Source: CALLMM01 sp964429855 (lineage in GTDB: Bacteria; Armatimonadota; Chthonomonadetes; Chthonomonadales; CAJBBX01). Taken from it: a DNA stretch of 64,000 bases. Below are positions 52,160 to 60,250 of this stretch, in pieces. The stretch lies in assembly GCA_964429855.1 (NCBI GenBank), contig CAYSDM010000011.1, forward strand, positions 22,772-86,771. Direction: 5' to 3'. Each line of letters begins with the position of its first letter. Position 1 is the stretch's first letter. Both the position numbers and the translations under genes were made by a program. Under the pieces are notes generated by a model. That model worked only from the letters and a program-made list of their open reading frames with translations, made no database searches and was not told the DNA's origin.

Positions 52160-53347
52160 CGTCCAGGAGTTGTCGAAGCCGAAGTAGCTGGCTCCACCCG
52201 GCTTGACGATATCGCGAATGTAGTTGACGGTGATGTTGCCGTTGATGTCCACCTCGTTGGCGAGTATCTGTCCGTTGATGATCGGGTTGCCGCTGTTGAG
52301 AACATATCCATAGGCGACGCCCTGGGGTGTCTTGTTATAGGCGTAGATCAGCCCGTCAATGCGCTCGTTGCCGGCCAGATCTATGCCGCTCTGCGTGGCA
52401 ACATAGATGCTGCATGTTTTGGTTGGATCGGTAGAGATCGGGATGGCAGCGGTGCCGCCCCGGAATCGGCAGGTCCCTGAGCCGCCGCTCGGTCCGATCC
52501 AGATATTGATCGGTCCGTTGGTGTTGTCCAGCGTGATCTTCTTGTTACCGGACAGGTTGATGTTGGTCAGGTAGTAGTTGCCCGGTCCCTTCAAGGTGAC
52601 GGAATCGGTGATGGAGTTATTAACGATGGGCGGCACGGCGTTTGCATTACTGTTGTTCAGAGCCAGATATTCCATCCCGCCCGGGGCGGTCGAGCCAGAG
52701 TTGGGAAACATCTCCAGCGCGATCTGATCCACTGTTTTATACTCGGCGGGACGCCCGTTGCGCGCCACCGTATAGCCGCCCGGGTCCACGTTGTTGTACC
52801 AGCCCGCATTCGGTCCGTTGAAGTAGACGTTTCCCGATACGCCGGGGTGACCGGAGAAGTCGTACTTTCCGTTACTGCCGATGTCTCCCACAATCGAGAT
52901 GGCGGAGCCGTTCCAGACGCTGACGCTGTCCAGCGTGTAGATGGCGTAGCGCCCCTGGAAGGGAAAGCCTTTGATGGAGGCGCGTACAGAGCGAGTAACG
53001 TTGTTGATACTGGCGGTGGAGAGCACTTCCAGCGTGTAACCGTCGGCGGGCGTCCAGGCGGTATTGGTTCCGCGCACCAGACACTGCGCCGTGATCGTGC
53101 CGCCGCCCAGATTTACCGTCGAGTTGGAGTAGTCCGTTCCGATGCTGAGTTTTCGCATCTGGTAGTTCAGACCGGCTTCCGCCAGATCAAGGGCGTGCGC
53201 GTAGGAACTGTCGGTCTGGACGCGGGTATGGTGCGAGGAGACGAAGACGCCCACTCCGACCAGAAGGATGGAGGTGACGACAATGATAAACAGCGTCGTG
53301 ACCAGAACGCTGCCGCGCTGTCTCTGAGAACGTAGTTTGAATTTCAT
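52142..53347 (-). CDS. PilX-like type IV pilus-associated protein
   Basis: A 401-aa protein with a polar N-terminus followed by GSVLVTTLFIIVVTSILLVGVGVFVSSHHTRVQ and DLAEAGLNYQMRKL, the pattern of PilX/minor-pilin-like proteins without a standard prepilin site. The remaining about 330 residues are Asn/Gly/Thr-rich and beta-helix-like, with repeated hydrophobic-polar strands (GNVYFNGPNAGWY; NITVNYI). It probably goes to the pilus tip or outer surface and may work with PilT at 7-8 kb (inference). ATG 53347 has GGGAG about 8 bases upstream. Confidence 0.7.
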   Translation of the reverse strand: MKFKLRSQRQRGSVLVTTLFIIVVTSILLVGVGVFVSSHHTRVQTDSSYAHALDLAEAGLNYQMRKLSIGTDYSNSTVNLGGGTITAQCLVRGTNTAWTPADGYTLEVLSTASINNVTRSVRASIKGFPFQGRYAIYTLDSVSVWNGSAISIVGDIGSNGKYDFSGHPGVSGNVYFNGPNAGWYNNVDPGGYTVARNGRPAEYKTVDQIALEMFPNSGSTAPGGMEYLALNNSNANAVPPIVNNSITDSVTLKGPGNYYLTNINLSGNKKITLDNTNGPINIWIGPSGGSGTCRFRGGTAAIPISTDPTKTCSIYVATQSGIDLAGNERIDGLIYAYNKTPQGVAYGYVLNSGNPIINGQILANEVDINGNITVNYIRDIVKPGGASYFGFDNSWTEVNPR

Positions 53348-53381
53348 TTTTAAGACTCCCAAAGGCGAGAACAGATAGATC

Positions 53382-53411
53382 AGTGTATTGTTCCACCCTC
53401 TCGGTTGTCAC
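53382..53411 (-). promoter_or_regulatory. Possible promoter of the PilX-like gene
   Basis: Minus strand: GTGACA (53411-53406), 18 bp, TACACT (53387-53382). Predicted +1 near 53375. Confidence 0.4.
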
Positions 53412-53471
53412 ATAAATAAAATCTTTAGCCTCAGAGAGAGATTGATAAAAATAAACTGTGCGACCTGCCTG

Positions 53472-53618
53472 GTACGTCGTCAAGATAAGTTGGGATGGCT
53501 GTCATTCTGAGCGAAGCGCAACCCGGTTGACATTCTGAGCGAAGCGAAGAATCTTAAGATGTCTCGCTGCGCTCAACAGGACAGCCAGGCGATACAACCC
53601 TTCTACCTTGAAGGAGAA
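53472..53618 (+). repeat. MITE-like dispersed repeat, copy 3
   Basis: 147 bp. It shares GTACGTCGTCAAG at its left end, the 38-bp palindrome (53537-53574) and the right arm CTACCTTGAAG with the other copies. Extra length comes from an internal duplication of CATTCTGAGCGAAGCG. Its right edge is directly adjacent to the uvrC stop codon. Confidence 0.85.
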
Positions 53619-55463
53619 CTAGGAGCCGCTTTCAGAACTCTGAAAATAGGCGAGGATCGCCTGCGCGACGGTACGGTTCATGCCGGGAGCGGCAGCTAGT
53701 TCCTCCAGAGAGGCGCAACGTATCTTCTCCAGCGATCCGAAGTGCTTGATGAGGGCTTTGCGGCGTTTGGGACCGATGCCGGGAACGCTGTCGAGGGCGC
53801 TGTGAGTCTGTTTGCGTCCCTGTACGATTACGCGATAGGCGTTGGCGAAGCGGTGCGCTTCATCCCGGATACGCTGCACCATATAGAGCGCCTGCGAAGT
53901 GCGGGGCAGGGCGACCGGGTCGGGTTCATTGGGCAGAATCAGCAGTTCAAAACGCTTCGCCAGACCGCAGAGCGGCAGCTTGACGCCGGTCGTCTCCATC
54001 GCCGCCAGCGCGGAAGAGACCTGTCCCTTGCCGCCATCTACAATAATCAGATCGGGCATCCGGTGAAATTTGGGATTGCCCTGTTTCCCCTCGTTGAGCC
54101 GACGTGTCAGCACCTCGCGAATCATGGCGAAGTCGTCGGGGCGGTTCTCATGAAAGCGAATCTTGAACCGGCGATATTCGCTCTTGTTCATCTGGCCCTG
54201 TTCGCAGACGACCATCGAGCCGACAAAGTGATCGCCCTGGAAGTTGGAGATGTCATAGCATTCGATACGATTGGGCAGGGTCTCCAGTCCAAGCGCCTCC
54301 TGAAGCTCTTTGAGAGCGCGTTCGCTGCTGTTGAGTTTTGCGCGCAGTTCCGCGCGCACCTGCTCCATCGCATGGGAGGCGTTCTCCGCCGCCATCTCGA
54401 CCAGCCGCCGCTTGTCGCCGCGTACCGGAACGGTGATCTCGACCTTGCTGCCCCGTTTCTGTCGGAGCCACTGCTCCACGATGGCGGTCTCGTCAATATC
54501 GCAGGGCAGAATGATCTCCTGCGGCACATAGGCGGTGTTCTGATAGTACTGCTTGACGAACTCCTGCACCGCCTGTCCCTGATCTCCGCTCTCCTCCGTG
54601 CCATCCAGCACAAAGTGATTCTGCCCGATCAGTTTTCCGCTGCGAATATAGAACATCTGCACGCAGGCGTTGCCCTCGTCCGCCACCACCGCGACCACAT
54701 CCTGATCTATCATGCGTGTGCTGATGACCTTCTGCCGCGCCATCACCTCTTCCACCGCGACAATCTGATCGCGCAGTTTGGCGGCGCGCTCAAAGAGAAG
54801 CTCTTCTGCCGCTCGCTCCATCTGTTTTCGCAGGTCTTTAATGAGCTTCTCCTGCTTGCCCTCCAGAAAGGCGATCACGTCTCGAACCGCCTGCTGATAC
54901 TCGCTCTTCTCCGCCAGTCCCGCGCAGGGAGCCAGACACTGTCCCATGTGGTGGTAGAGGCAGGGCTTCTGAACAGGTCTGCCGTCGAAGGGCTTGCCGC
55001 AGGAGACGATGGGGAAGAGGCGGTTAATCAAGTCCATCGTCGCATAGACGGCGCGCGAGTTGGTGTAAGGACCGAAGTATCGGTTGCCGTCCTGCCGGAC
55101 TCGCCGGGTCAGCAGCAGTCGGGGAAACGGCTCGGATGTGGTGATGCAGAGGTAGGGATAGTGCTTGTCATCGCGCAGGCGGACATTGAAATGCGGTTGA
55201 TACTTTTTGATCAGGTTGCATTCCAGCACCAGCGCCTCCAGTTCGCTCTCCACGACGATGAACTCCATGTCCTGGATCGTCTGAACGAGGCGGCGCGCTT
55301 TGGGAGTCAGGTTCGCGCTCTTCTGAAAGTAGGAGCGCACCCGGTTCCGTAGATTGATCGCCTTGCCGACATAGATTATCTGCCCGTTGGCATCCTTGTA
55401 GAGGTAGCATCCGGGCTTGGTCGGCAGGGTGTCGAGTTTTTCCTGAAGCTGCGCGTTCAACAT
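53619..55463 (-). CDS. uvrC: Excinuclease ABC subunit C
   Basis: A 614-aa nuclease subunit of nucleotide excision repair that cuts on both sides of a lesion with UvrA/UvrB. N-terminal GIY-YIG nuclease: GCYLYKDANGQIIYVGKA (about 18-35), with R at about 42. A UVR domain lies near 205-240 (EKLIKDLRKQMERAAEELLFERAAKLRDQI), then the RNase H-like C-terminal nuclease (IECYDISNFQGDHFVGSMVV; LIIVDGGKGQ), and two HhH motifs at the end (VPGIGPKRRKALI; APGMNRTVAQAI). TATAAT lies only 7 bases before ATG 55463, so the message should be leaderless. Diverges from a LuxR-type regulator gene. Confidence 0.96.
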   Translation of the reverse strand: MLNAQLQEKLDTLPTKPGCYLYKDANGQIIYVGKAINLRNRVRSYFQKSANLTPKARRLVQTIQDMEFIVVESELEALVLECNLIKKYQPHFNVRLRDDKHYPYLCITTSEPFPRLLLTRRVRQDGNRYFGPYTNSRAVYATMDLINRLFPIVSCGKPFDGRPVQKPCLYHHMGQCLAPCAGLAEKSEYQQAVRDVIAFLEGKQEKLIKDLRKQMERAAEELLFERAAKLRDQIVAVEEVMARQKVISTRMIDQDVVAVVADEGNACVQMFYIRSGKLIGQNHFVLDGTEESGDQGQAVQEFVKQYYQNTAYVPQEIILPCDIDETAIVEQWLRQKRGSKVEITVPVRGDKRRLVEMAAENASHAMEQVRAELRAKLNSSERALKELQEALGLETLPNRIECYDISNFQGDHFVGSMVVCEQGQMNKSEYRRFKIRFHENRPDDFAMIREVLTRRLNEGKQGNPKFHRMPDLIIVDGGKGQVSSALAAMETTGVKLPLCGLAKRFELLILPNEPDPVALPRTSQALYMVQRIRDEAHRFANAYRVIVQGRKQTHSALDSVPGIGPKRRKALIKHFGSLEKIRCASLEELAAAPGMNRTVAQAILAYFQSSESGS

Positions 55464-55470
55464 ACCTGCT

Positions 55471-55476
55471 ATTATA
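55471..55476 (-). promoter_or_regulatory. uvrC -10, leaderless
   Basis: TATAAT on the minus strand; predicted +1 at 55464, one base before ATG. The -35 (TTATGA at 17 bp) is weak. Confidence 0.6.
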
Positions 55477-55569
55477 CACTGTTCTACGCACTCTCATAAA
55501 TGCGGCAGGAACCGTCGCGTCGAGGATGGAATATCGCAGCATCCTTATCACGAGCGAAAAGGTACCGGG

Positions 55570-56226
55570 ATGGAAAAGACTCGCGTTGTCCTTGCGGAAG
55601 ATGAACGGCTGACGCGGGAGGCGCTGGCGCGTCTTCTGGCGCTGGAGGACGATCTGGAGATTGTTGGACAGGCGGGAGACGGGGAGCATGCGCTCCGGCT
55701 GGTGCGCGACCTCGTGCCGGATGTGCTGCTCACCGACATCAATATGCCGAAGATGAACGGCATCGAACTGACGCAGAAGGTCAAGCAGAGTCACCCCAAT
55801 GTCGGCGTCTGTATCCTGACGATCTATCACGACGACAGCAACGTATTTCAGGCGATCAAAGCCGGGGCGACCGGTTACGTGCTGAAAGACAGCCCCCCGG
55901 AGGAGACCGTCGAAGCCATTCGCGCCATTGCGCGGGGCGACGGTCTGCTGCATCCCTCCATTGCCGCGCGCGTTCTCTCCGAGTTCAACCGGATCAGCGC
56001 GCAGCGCGCCGCCGATCTCAAACTCTTTTCCGAACTGACGGACCGCGAAATAGAGGTTCTGAAGGAGGTGGCGACCGGCAAGCGCAACCGGGAGATCGCC
56101 GAGACGCTCTTCATCAGCGAGAAGACCGTTAAGAACCACATCTCCAGTATTCTCTTCAAGCTGCAGGTCAATGACCGCACCGAGGCGGCGATGCTGGCGG
56201 CGCGCGGCGGGCTGATTGATACTTAG
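55570..56226 (+). CDS. NarL/FixJ-type response regulator
   Basis: A 218-aa transcription regulator. Receiver domain with acidic pocket E10/D11, phosphorylation site D56 (DVLLTDINMP), conserved Thr region CILTIYHDD and Lys in YVLKDSPP. The C-terminal LuxR-type HTH is LTDREIEVLKEVATGKRNREIAETLFISEKTVKNHISSILFKL. No histidine kinase gene is adjacent. It diverges from uvrC; in gammaproteobacteria the LuxR-type regulator UvrY is encoded next to uvrC, although in the same direction. Start ATG 55570; ribosome site weak. Confidence 0.9.
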   Translation: MEKTRVVLAEDERLTREALARLLALEDDLEIVGQAGDGEHALRLVRDLVPDVLLTDINMPKMNGIELTQKVKQSHPNVGVCILTIYHDDSNVFQAIKAGATGYVLKDSPPEETVEAIRAIARGDGLLHPSIAARVLSEFNRISAQRAADLKLFSELTDREIEVLKEVATGKRNREIAETLFISEKTVKNHISSILFKLQVNDRTEAAMLAARGGLIDT

Positions 56227-56243
56227 CCGCGCGGCGAAAAGCC

Positions 56244-56402
56244 GTGTCTCCCCGACGACAGAAAACGCTGTTGGCGATGATGGGACTCATCGTTCTGGCG
56301 CTGATTATTCAGTGCGTGGTGATCTTCTGGCGTCTGAATCGGCTGGCCGGAACCCTCAAGCCGGCGGAGCGGGCGGCTGCGGAGGCGCAGGAGCAGCGAT
56401 AG
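56244..56402 (+). CDS. Small single-pass membrane protein, 52 aa
   Basis: GTG start 56244, stop TAG 56400-56402. The sequence has a basic N-terminus, one hydrophobic helix (MMGLIVLALIIQCVVIFW) and a charged Ala/Glu-rich end (AERAAAEAQEQR). Codon use is strongly coding-like. It starts 17 bases after the response-regulator stop and probably shares its transcript. No family recognised. Confidence 0.5.
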   Translation: MSPRRQKTLLAMMGLIVLALIIQCVVIFWRLNRLAGTLKPAERAAAEAQEQR

Positions 56403-56406
56403 CGGA

Positions 56407-57267
56407 CTATGCGTGGTTGTGCGAGTGGTCGCCGTGATGATGGTGAAGATGAGAGTGATGCAGCGCGCCGTGCCGATGGCTGTGTTCATGGATGAGATTG
56501 ACCGACAGAAGCAGATCGGTATTCTCCAGTATCTCCTCTGGCGTTCCAACGGCGGCAATCGCGTGTGACTCATCCATAACAACCACCCGATCCGCGATAT
56601 GAGGAACGATGTCGAGGTCGTGGGTGGTGGTGATCAGCGTCTTCCCTGCCTGATTCAAACGAACGAGCAGTTCTATCAGCCATTGCTGACTGCGCGGGTC
56701 GAGACCGTTGGTTGGCTCATCCAGCAGAATGGCTTCCGGGTTTAGCACCAGCACGGAGGCGATGGCGACCTTCTTCTTCTCCCCGCCGGAGAGTCGGAAG
56801 GGAGGACGATCCAGCAGCGCCTCAATCCCCAGCAGCGCCGCCACGTCCGCGATTCGCTGCGCGATCTCTGCGCGGGAAAGGTTCATCTGCAGAGGACCGA
56901 ACGCGATCTCCTCTCGGACGGTGGTGGAGAATAGCTGCGCGTCGGAATTCTGGAAGATGAAGCCGACTCGCCGTCGAAATCGAAACGCGATCTCCTCACT
57001 GCGTAGAGCCTTCTCGGTAATCTCCTCGCCGAACGCCTGAAAGACTCCCGAAGTGGGATGCAGCAGCCCGTTGAGGATTTTCAGCAGCGTGGACTTCCCG
57101 CTACCGTTCGCCCCCAGAAGCGCCACCTTTTCGCCCCGCGCAATCTTCAGAGAGACGTCATGGAGTGCGGGAATCCCCTCGCCGTAGTCGAAGCGCACGT
57201 GCTCCAGCCGAAAGGCGGTTTCCCGTTCCGTTTGCGGCGTATTTATGACGATCAGATCCTGTGTCAT
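56407..57267 (-). CDS. cbiO: Nickel/cobalt ECF transporter ATPase with His-rich tail
   Basis: A 286-aa ABC ATPase that powers the CbiM-N-Q membrane part encoded just upstream. Walker A GANGSGKST (about 45), signature LSGGEKKKVAIASVL, Walker B EAILLDEPTNGLD and switch His in TTTHDLDIV. Residues about 262-286 form a His tail (ALHHSHLHHHHGDHSHNHA with Glu/Asp) that could bind Ni2+ or Co2+. Start overlaps the upstream stop (ATGA). The symbol follows the CbiO/NikO family; metal specificity is not proven. Confidence 0.9.
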   Translation of the reverse strand: MTQDLIVINTPQTERETAFRLEHVRFDYGEGIPALHDVSLKIARGEKVALLGANGSGKSTLLKILNGLLHPTSGVFQAFGEEITEKALRSEEIAFRFRRRVGFIFQNSDAQLFSTTVREEIAFGPLQMNLSRAEIAQRIADVAALLGIEALLDRPPFRLSGGEKKKVAIASVLVLNPEAILLDEPTNGLDPRSQQWLIELLVRLNQAGKTLITTTHDLDIVPHIADRVVVMDESHAIAAVGTPEEILENTDLLLSVNLIHEHSHRHGALHHSHLHHHHGDHSHNHA

Positions 57268-59228
57268 CCGAGAAGTTTCTCCGCCATCAGCGCGGACAGC
57301 GCGACCAGAGAGAGCGTCGTCAGCCAGACCATATCCGCCACCTTTATGCGAGGGATTCGCAGGGAATGCGCCTCGCCCGCCCAGCCGCGAGAGAGCATGG
57401 CGGCATGCACCTCTTCGGTCAGGGCGAGCGTTCTGCCGAACAGTGCCCCCATCACGCCGCCGAGGAATCGGCGATTCTCCTCGCGAGACATACGCCCGAC
57501 CGTGCGGCTTTTGCGGGCAGTGAACATCTCGGCGGCGGACTGAATCAGCACCGCGAGATACCGATAGGTCATCGCCAGCACCGTGACGAACATCCGGGGA
57601 ACCAGCAGAGAGCGCAGTCCGTGCAGCAGGTCATTCCATTGCGTGGTCAGAGTAAGCAGGACGACAAACGAGACCGCCACGCCGACCCGCATCGTTAATA
57701 ACAACGCCGCAGCCAGTCCCGGTTCCGTGATCGCTAATAAAGGTTCGCGCCAGAGCGTTATCAGGGGCGGACCGGGGGTGACCAGATTGAGCGCTGCCGG
57801 AAGCGTGACCGCGCCGACAAACAGAGGAACCGTCAGCCAGACCCGACGCAGAAACATGCCGACAGGCAGGCGAGAGCAGACCGCCAGGATCAGGCTGAGC
57901 GCATAGAGACCCAGCAGCCCCGGAAGGCGATGCAGAAACGCCGTGACGACCACCAGCCCGATCAAGCCGATGACTTTGATGCGCGCATCGAGCCGCTGAA
58001 GCATTCCCTCCTGCCGCGCCCACCGCTCTGCAAAGAGAATCTCCTGCGCCGACCCGGTCAGTTCGCTCAGGGTCTTCTCCACGAAACCGCCGCGACGGGC
58101 AGAGTGGGGCGAGGTCGCCTGATACGCGGATGCGCCGGAATCGGACTTCTCTTCCGTCTCCGTCATCCAGGCAGGAAGGTCACCGGAGCGGTTGGAGGAG
58201 GGGGGAGGAGTATCGTCCGGGGGAGGAGCAGGTGGCTCCTCGCGGCGCGCCAGAAGCCTCCCGACCACATAGAGCATCAGCGTGATCGTCAGCGCTCCGA
58301 TCAGGGCGGCGGCGATATAGAAACCCATTCCTCGCTCGCTCAGATAGTCCGGCAGGAGATTGAAACCCTTCCAGCCCTTTTCATCTATGGCGTCCAGGTT
58401 TCTGGGCATATAGCCTGCCTGTTTCGCCAGATCCTCCTTACTCCACTCTCCCCAGGCGTCTCCCGTCGCCAGCATTCCCAGGGGCGAGAGCGCGATCATC
58501 GCGCCTAATCCCACCCAGATCAGTTCCATTCGCCCGCCGGAGCCGGAAGACTGACTATCGGCGGCGTAGAGCGGGATGCGCGCAGACTGTAGATAGCGCA
58601 CCGCCAGCGCGGTAACAAGGGCTTCAGCGGCTCCCGCGATGGTCAGATGCGCACTCATAATCGCCGGGAGAGTCACGTTCAGACCGAAGGGAAAGTAGAG
58701 GGCTTTGCCGTCCACATCGCGGTAAAACGCTGGCTGTATGCCGAGAAAGATTGCGACCAGCAGCGCGGCGACGTTCAATCCGACATAGGCGGCGATCCCC
58801 GCCGCCAGCGCGCGGCGCGGGGAATCGGATGCCGACCGTCCGGCGATCAGCCGATAGACCAGAAAACCGCAGCAGGGCATTGCGAATGCCATGGCGAAAC
58901 AGTTTGCGCCGATTGCCAGAACGCCGCCGTCGGCAAAGAAGAGCGCCTGTATCGCGAGGGCGACGGTCACCCCGATGATGGCTGCCCAGGGACCGAGGAG
59001 AACCGCCATCAGCACGCCCCCGATAGGATGAACCGTTGTTCCACCCGGCGCGGGAATGTTGAACATCATGATCGTGAAGGAAAACGCTGCGCCGATGGAG
59101 AGGAGCGGAACCTGACGGGTCATCAGGGACGAACGCAGACGGCGGCTCGCGGTATACCAGATCGGGAGCATGACCGCATTGGCGGCTATGGAAGTCATCG
59201 GGCTGATGGCGGAGTCGGGAATGTGCAT
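57264..59228 (-). CDS. Fused CbiM-CbiN-like-CbiQ nickel/cobalt transporter
   Basis: A 654-aa membrane protein. Residues 1-about 200 are CbiM/NikM (MHIPDSAISPM; the N-terminal His2 of the mature protein is a known metal ligand). About 205-320 resemble the CbiN/NikN-type extracytoplasmic loop between two helices (GDAWGEWSKEDLAKQAGYMP). A Pro-rich linker (about 325-360) leads to CbiQ/NikQ (about 380-650; LAMTYRYLAVLIQSAAEMFTARKSRTVG). In most genomes these are two or three genes. ATG 59228 is chosen because CbiM proteins begin MHIPD; 15 extra upstream codons are open. Confidence 0.88.
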   Translation of the reverse strand: MHIPDSAISPMTSIAANAVMLPIWYTASRRLRSSLMTRQVPLLSIGAAFSFTIMMFNIPAPGGTTVHPIGGVLMAVLLGPWAAIIGVTVALAIQALFFADGGVLAIGANCFAMAFAMPCCGFLVYRLIAGRSASDSPRRALAAGIAAYVGLNVAALLVAIFLGIQPAFYRDVDGKALYFPFGLNVTLPAIMSAHLTIAGAAEALVTALAVRYLQSARIPLYAADSQSSGSGGRMELIWVGLGAMIALSPLGMLATGDAWGEWSKEDLAKQAGYMPRNLDAIDEKGWKGFNLLPDYLSERGMGFYIAAALIGALTITLMLYVVGRLLARREEPPAPPPDDTPPPSSNRSGDLPAWMTETEEKSDSGASAYQATSPHSARRGGFVEKTLSELTGSAQEILFAERWARQEGMLQRLDARIKVIGLIGLVVVTAFLHRLPGLLGLYALSLILAVCSRLPVGMFLRRVWLTVPLFVGAVTLPAALNLVTPGPPLITLWREPLLAITEPGLAAALLLTMRVGVAVSFVVLLTLTTQWNDLLHGLRSLLVPRMFVTVLAMTYRYLAVLIQSAAEMFTARKSRTVGRMSREENRRFLGGVMGALFGRTLALTEEVHAAMLSRGWAGEAHSLRIPRIKVADMVWLTTLSLVALSALMAEKLLG

Positions 59229-59248
59229 CTGTCTGCCTTCAAACGTAT

Positions 59249-59267
59249 TACAATCATCAAGATTGTA
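59249..59267. promoter_or_regulatory. Candidate repressor operator over the cbiM-N-Q promoter
   Basis: Perfect dyad TACAATC-N5-GATTGTA, 7-bp arms. It covers the -10 element (59262-59267) and the predicted +1 (59255), the position expected for a repressor. A metal-responsive regulator is plausible, but its identity is unknown. Confidence 0.5.
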
Positions 59268-59290
59268 GCACACAACTGTCGGCGGTTCAA
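59262..59290 (-). promoter_or_regulatory. Promoter of the nickel/cobalt transporter operon
   Basis: Minus strand: TTGAAC (59290-59285), 17 bp, TACAAT (59267-59262). Predicted +1 59255, leader 27 bases, too short for a cobalamin or nickel riboswitch. Confidence 0.75.
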
Positions 59291-59375
59291 TGACCGAGGG
59301 TTACTGCCAGGTTACATTTTTACGGCTGCGAGACACAGGCGGGAGAGTCTGAACGACCGGGAACAAGAGGGGACC

Positions 59376-60212
59376 ATGAACTACGCGCATAGGATTGACG
59401 GGAAAAAGAGGGTGCATCTGAAGGACTATGATCCGGAGGAGAAGCGAGGGTTGACCAGGGAGGAGGCGCAGGCGAAGACGGCGGAACTCTCCAAGGAGTT
59501 CAACGAACTGGACGATCTGCTCTTTGCGGCAGGTCAGCAGAGTATGCTGATCATTCTTCAGGGGCGCGATACCAGCGGCAAGGATGGGGCGATCCGCCAT
59601 CTGCTGAATATCGTCAACGTGCAGAGCTGTCGGGTTATCCCCTTCAAAGTGCCGACCCCGATGGAACTCGCGCACGATTTTCTCTGGCGCATCCATGCGG
59701 AGACTCCGCCGCGCGGCGCGCTGCACATCTTTAATCGCTCGCACTATGAGGATGTTCTGGTGGTGCGCGTTCATAATCTGGTTGCGGAAGAGGTCTGGCG
59801 AAAACGTTACGACCATATCAATGCCTTCGAGCGGCTGCTGGTCGATTCCGGAACCATTCTGCTCAAGTTTTACCTGCATATCAGCAAAGAGGAGCAGGAA
59901 GAGAGACTGCTGGAGCGTGAGAAGGAGACGGAGAAGGCATGGAAGCTCTCGGTCGGGGACTGGAAGGAGCGGGAGCTATGGGATCGGTATACCGAGGCGT
60001 ATGAGGAGGCGTTGACGCGTTGCAGCACGCCGGAAAGCCCCTGGCATATCGTTCCCGCCAATAACAAATGGTATCGTGATCTGGCGATCACCGAGCGGAT
60101 TGTCGAGACGCTGCGCCCCTACCGAAAGCCCTGGATGGAGCATCTGGCAAAGATCGGGGAGACGGCGAAGCGCGAACTGCAGGAGTATCGCGCACAGAAT
60201 CACATCAAGTAA
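59376..60212 (+). CDS. Polyphosphate kinase 2 family protein
   Basis: A 278-aa PPK2-type phosphotransferase (polyphosphate with AMP, ADP or nucleotides). Walker A GRDTSGKDG at 63-71, then FNRSHYEDVLVVRV, the lid region SKEEQEERLLEREK and AYEEALTRCSTPESPWHIVPANNKWYRDLAI, all family hallmarks. Direction (AMP phosphorylation or NDP phosphorylation) cannot be told. ATG 59376 is preceded by AGAGGGG; the frame is open upstream but does not resemble the family. The final hairpin separates it from the convergent M16 gene. Confidence 0.92.
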   Translation: MNYAHRIDGKKRVHLKDYDPEEKRGLTREEAQAKTAELSKEFNELDDLLFAAGQQSMLIILQGRDTSGKDGAIRHLLNIVNVQSCRVIPFKVPTPMELAHDFLWRIHAETPPRGALHIFNRSHYEDVLVVRVHNLVAEEVWRKRYDHINAFERLLVDSGTILLKFYLHISKEEQEERLLEREKETEKAWKLSVGDWKERELWDRYTEAYEEALTRCSTPESPWHIVPANNKWYRDLAITERIVETLRPYRKPWMEHLAKIGETAKRELQEYRAQNHIK

Positions 60213-60215
60213 CAG

Positions 60216-60250
60216 CATGTCGGGGCATGAGGTGACACTGCCCCGACATG
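60216..60250. terminator. Hairpin between PPK2 and the convergent M16 gene
   Basis: A perfect 12-bp stem (60216-60227 with 60239-60250) with an 11-base loop, touching the M16 stop codon at 60251. No U-tract. Confidence 0.6.

Noticed and set aside
59229..59255. Cobalamin or nickel riboswitch before the fused transporter
   Set aside because: The predicted leader is only 27 bases, and only a short protein-type dyad is visible.
58647..59375. Upstream extension of the PPK2 frame
   Set aside because: It is antisense to the CbiM coding region, and only the part from ATG 59376 with AGAGGGG matches PPK2.
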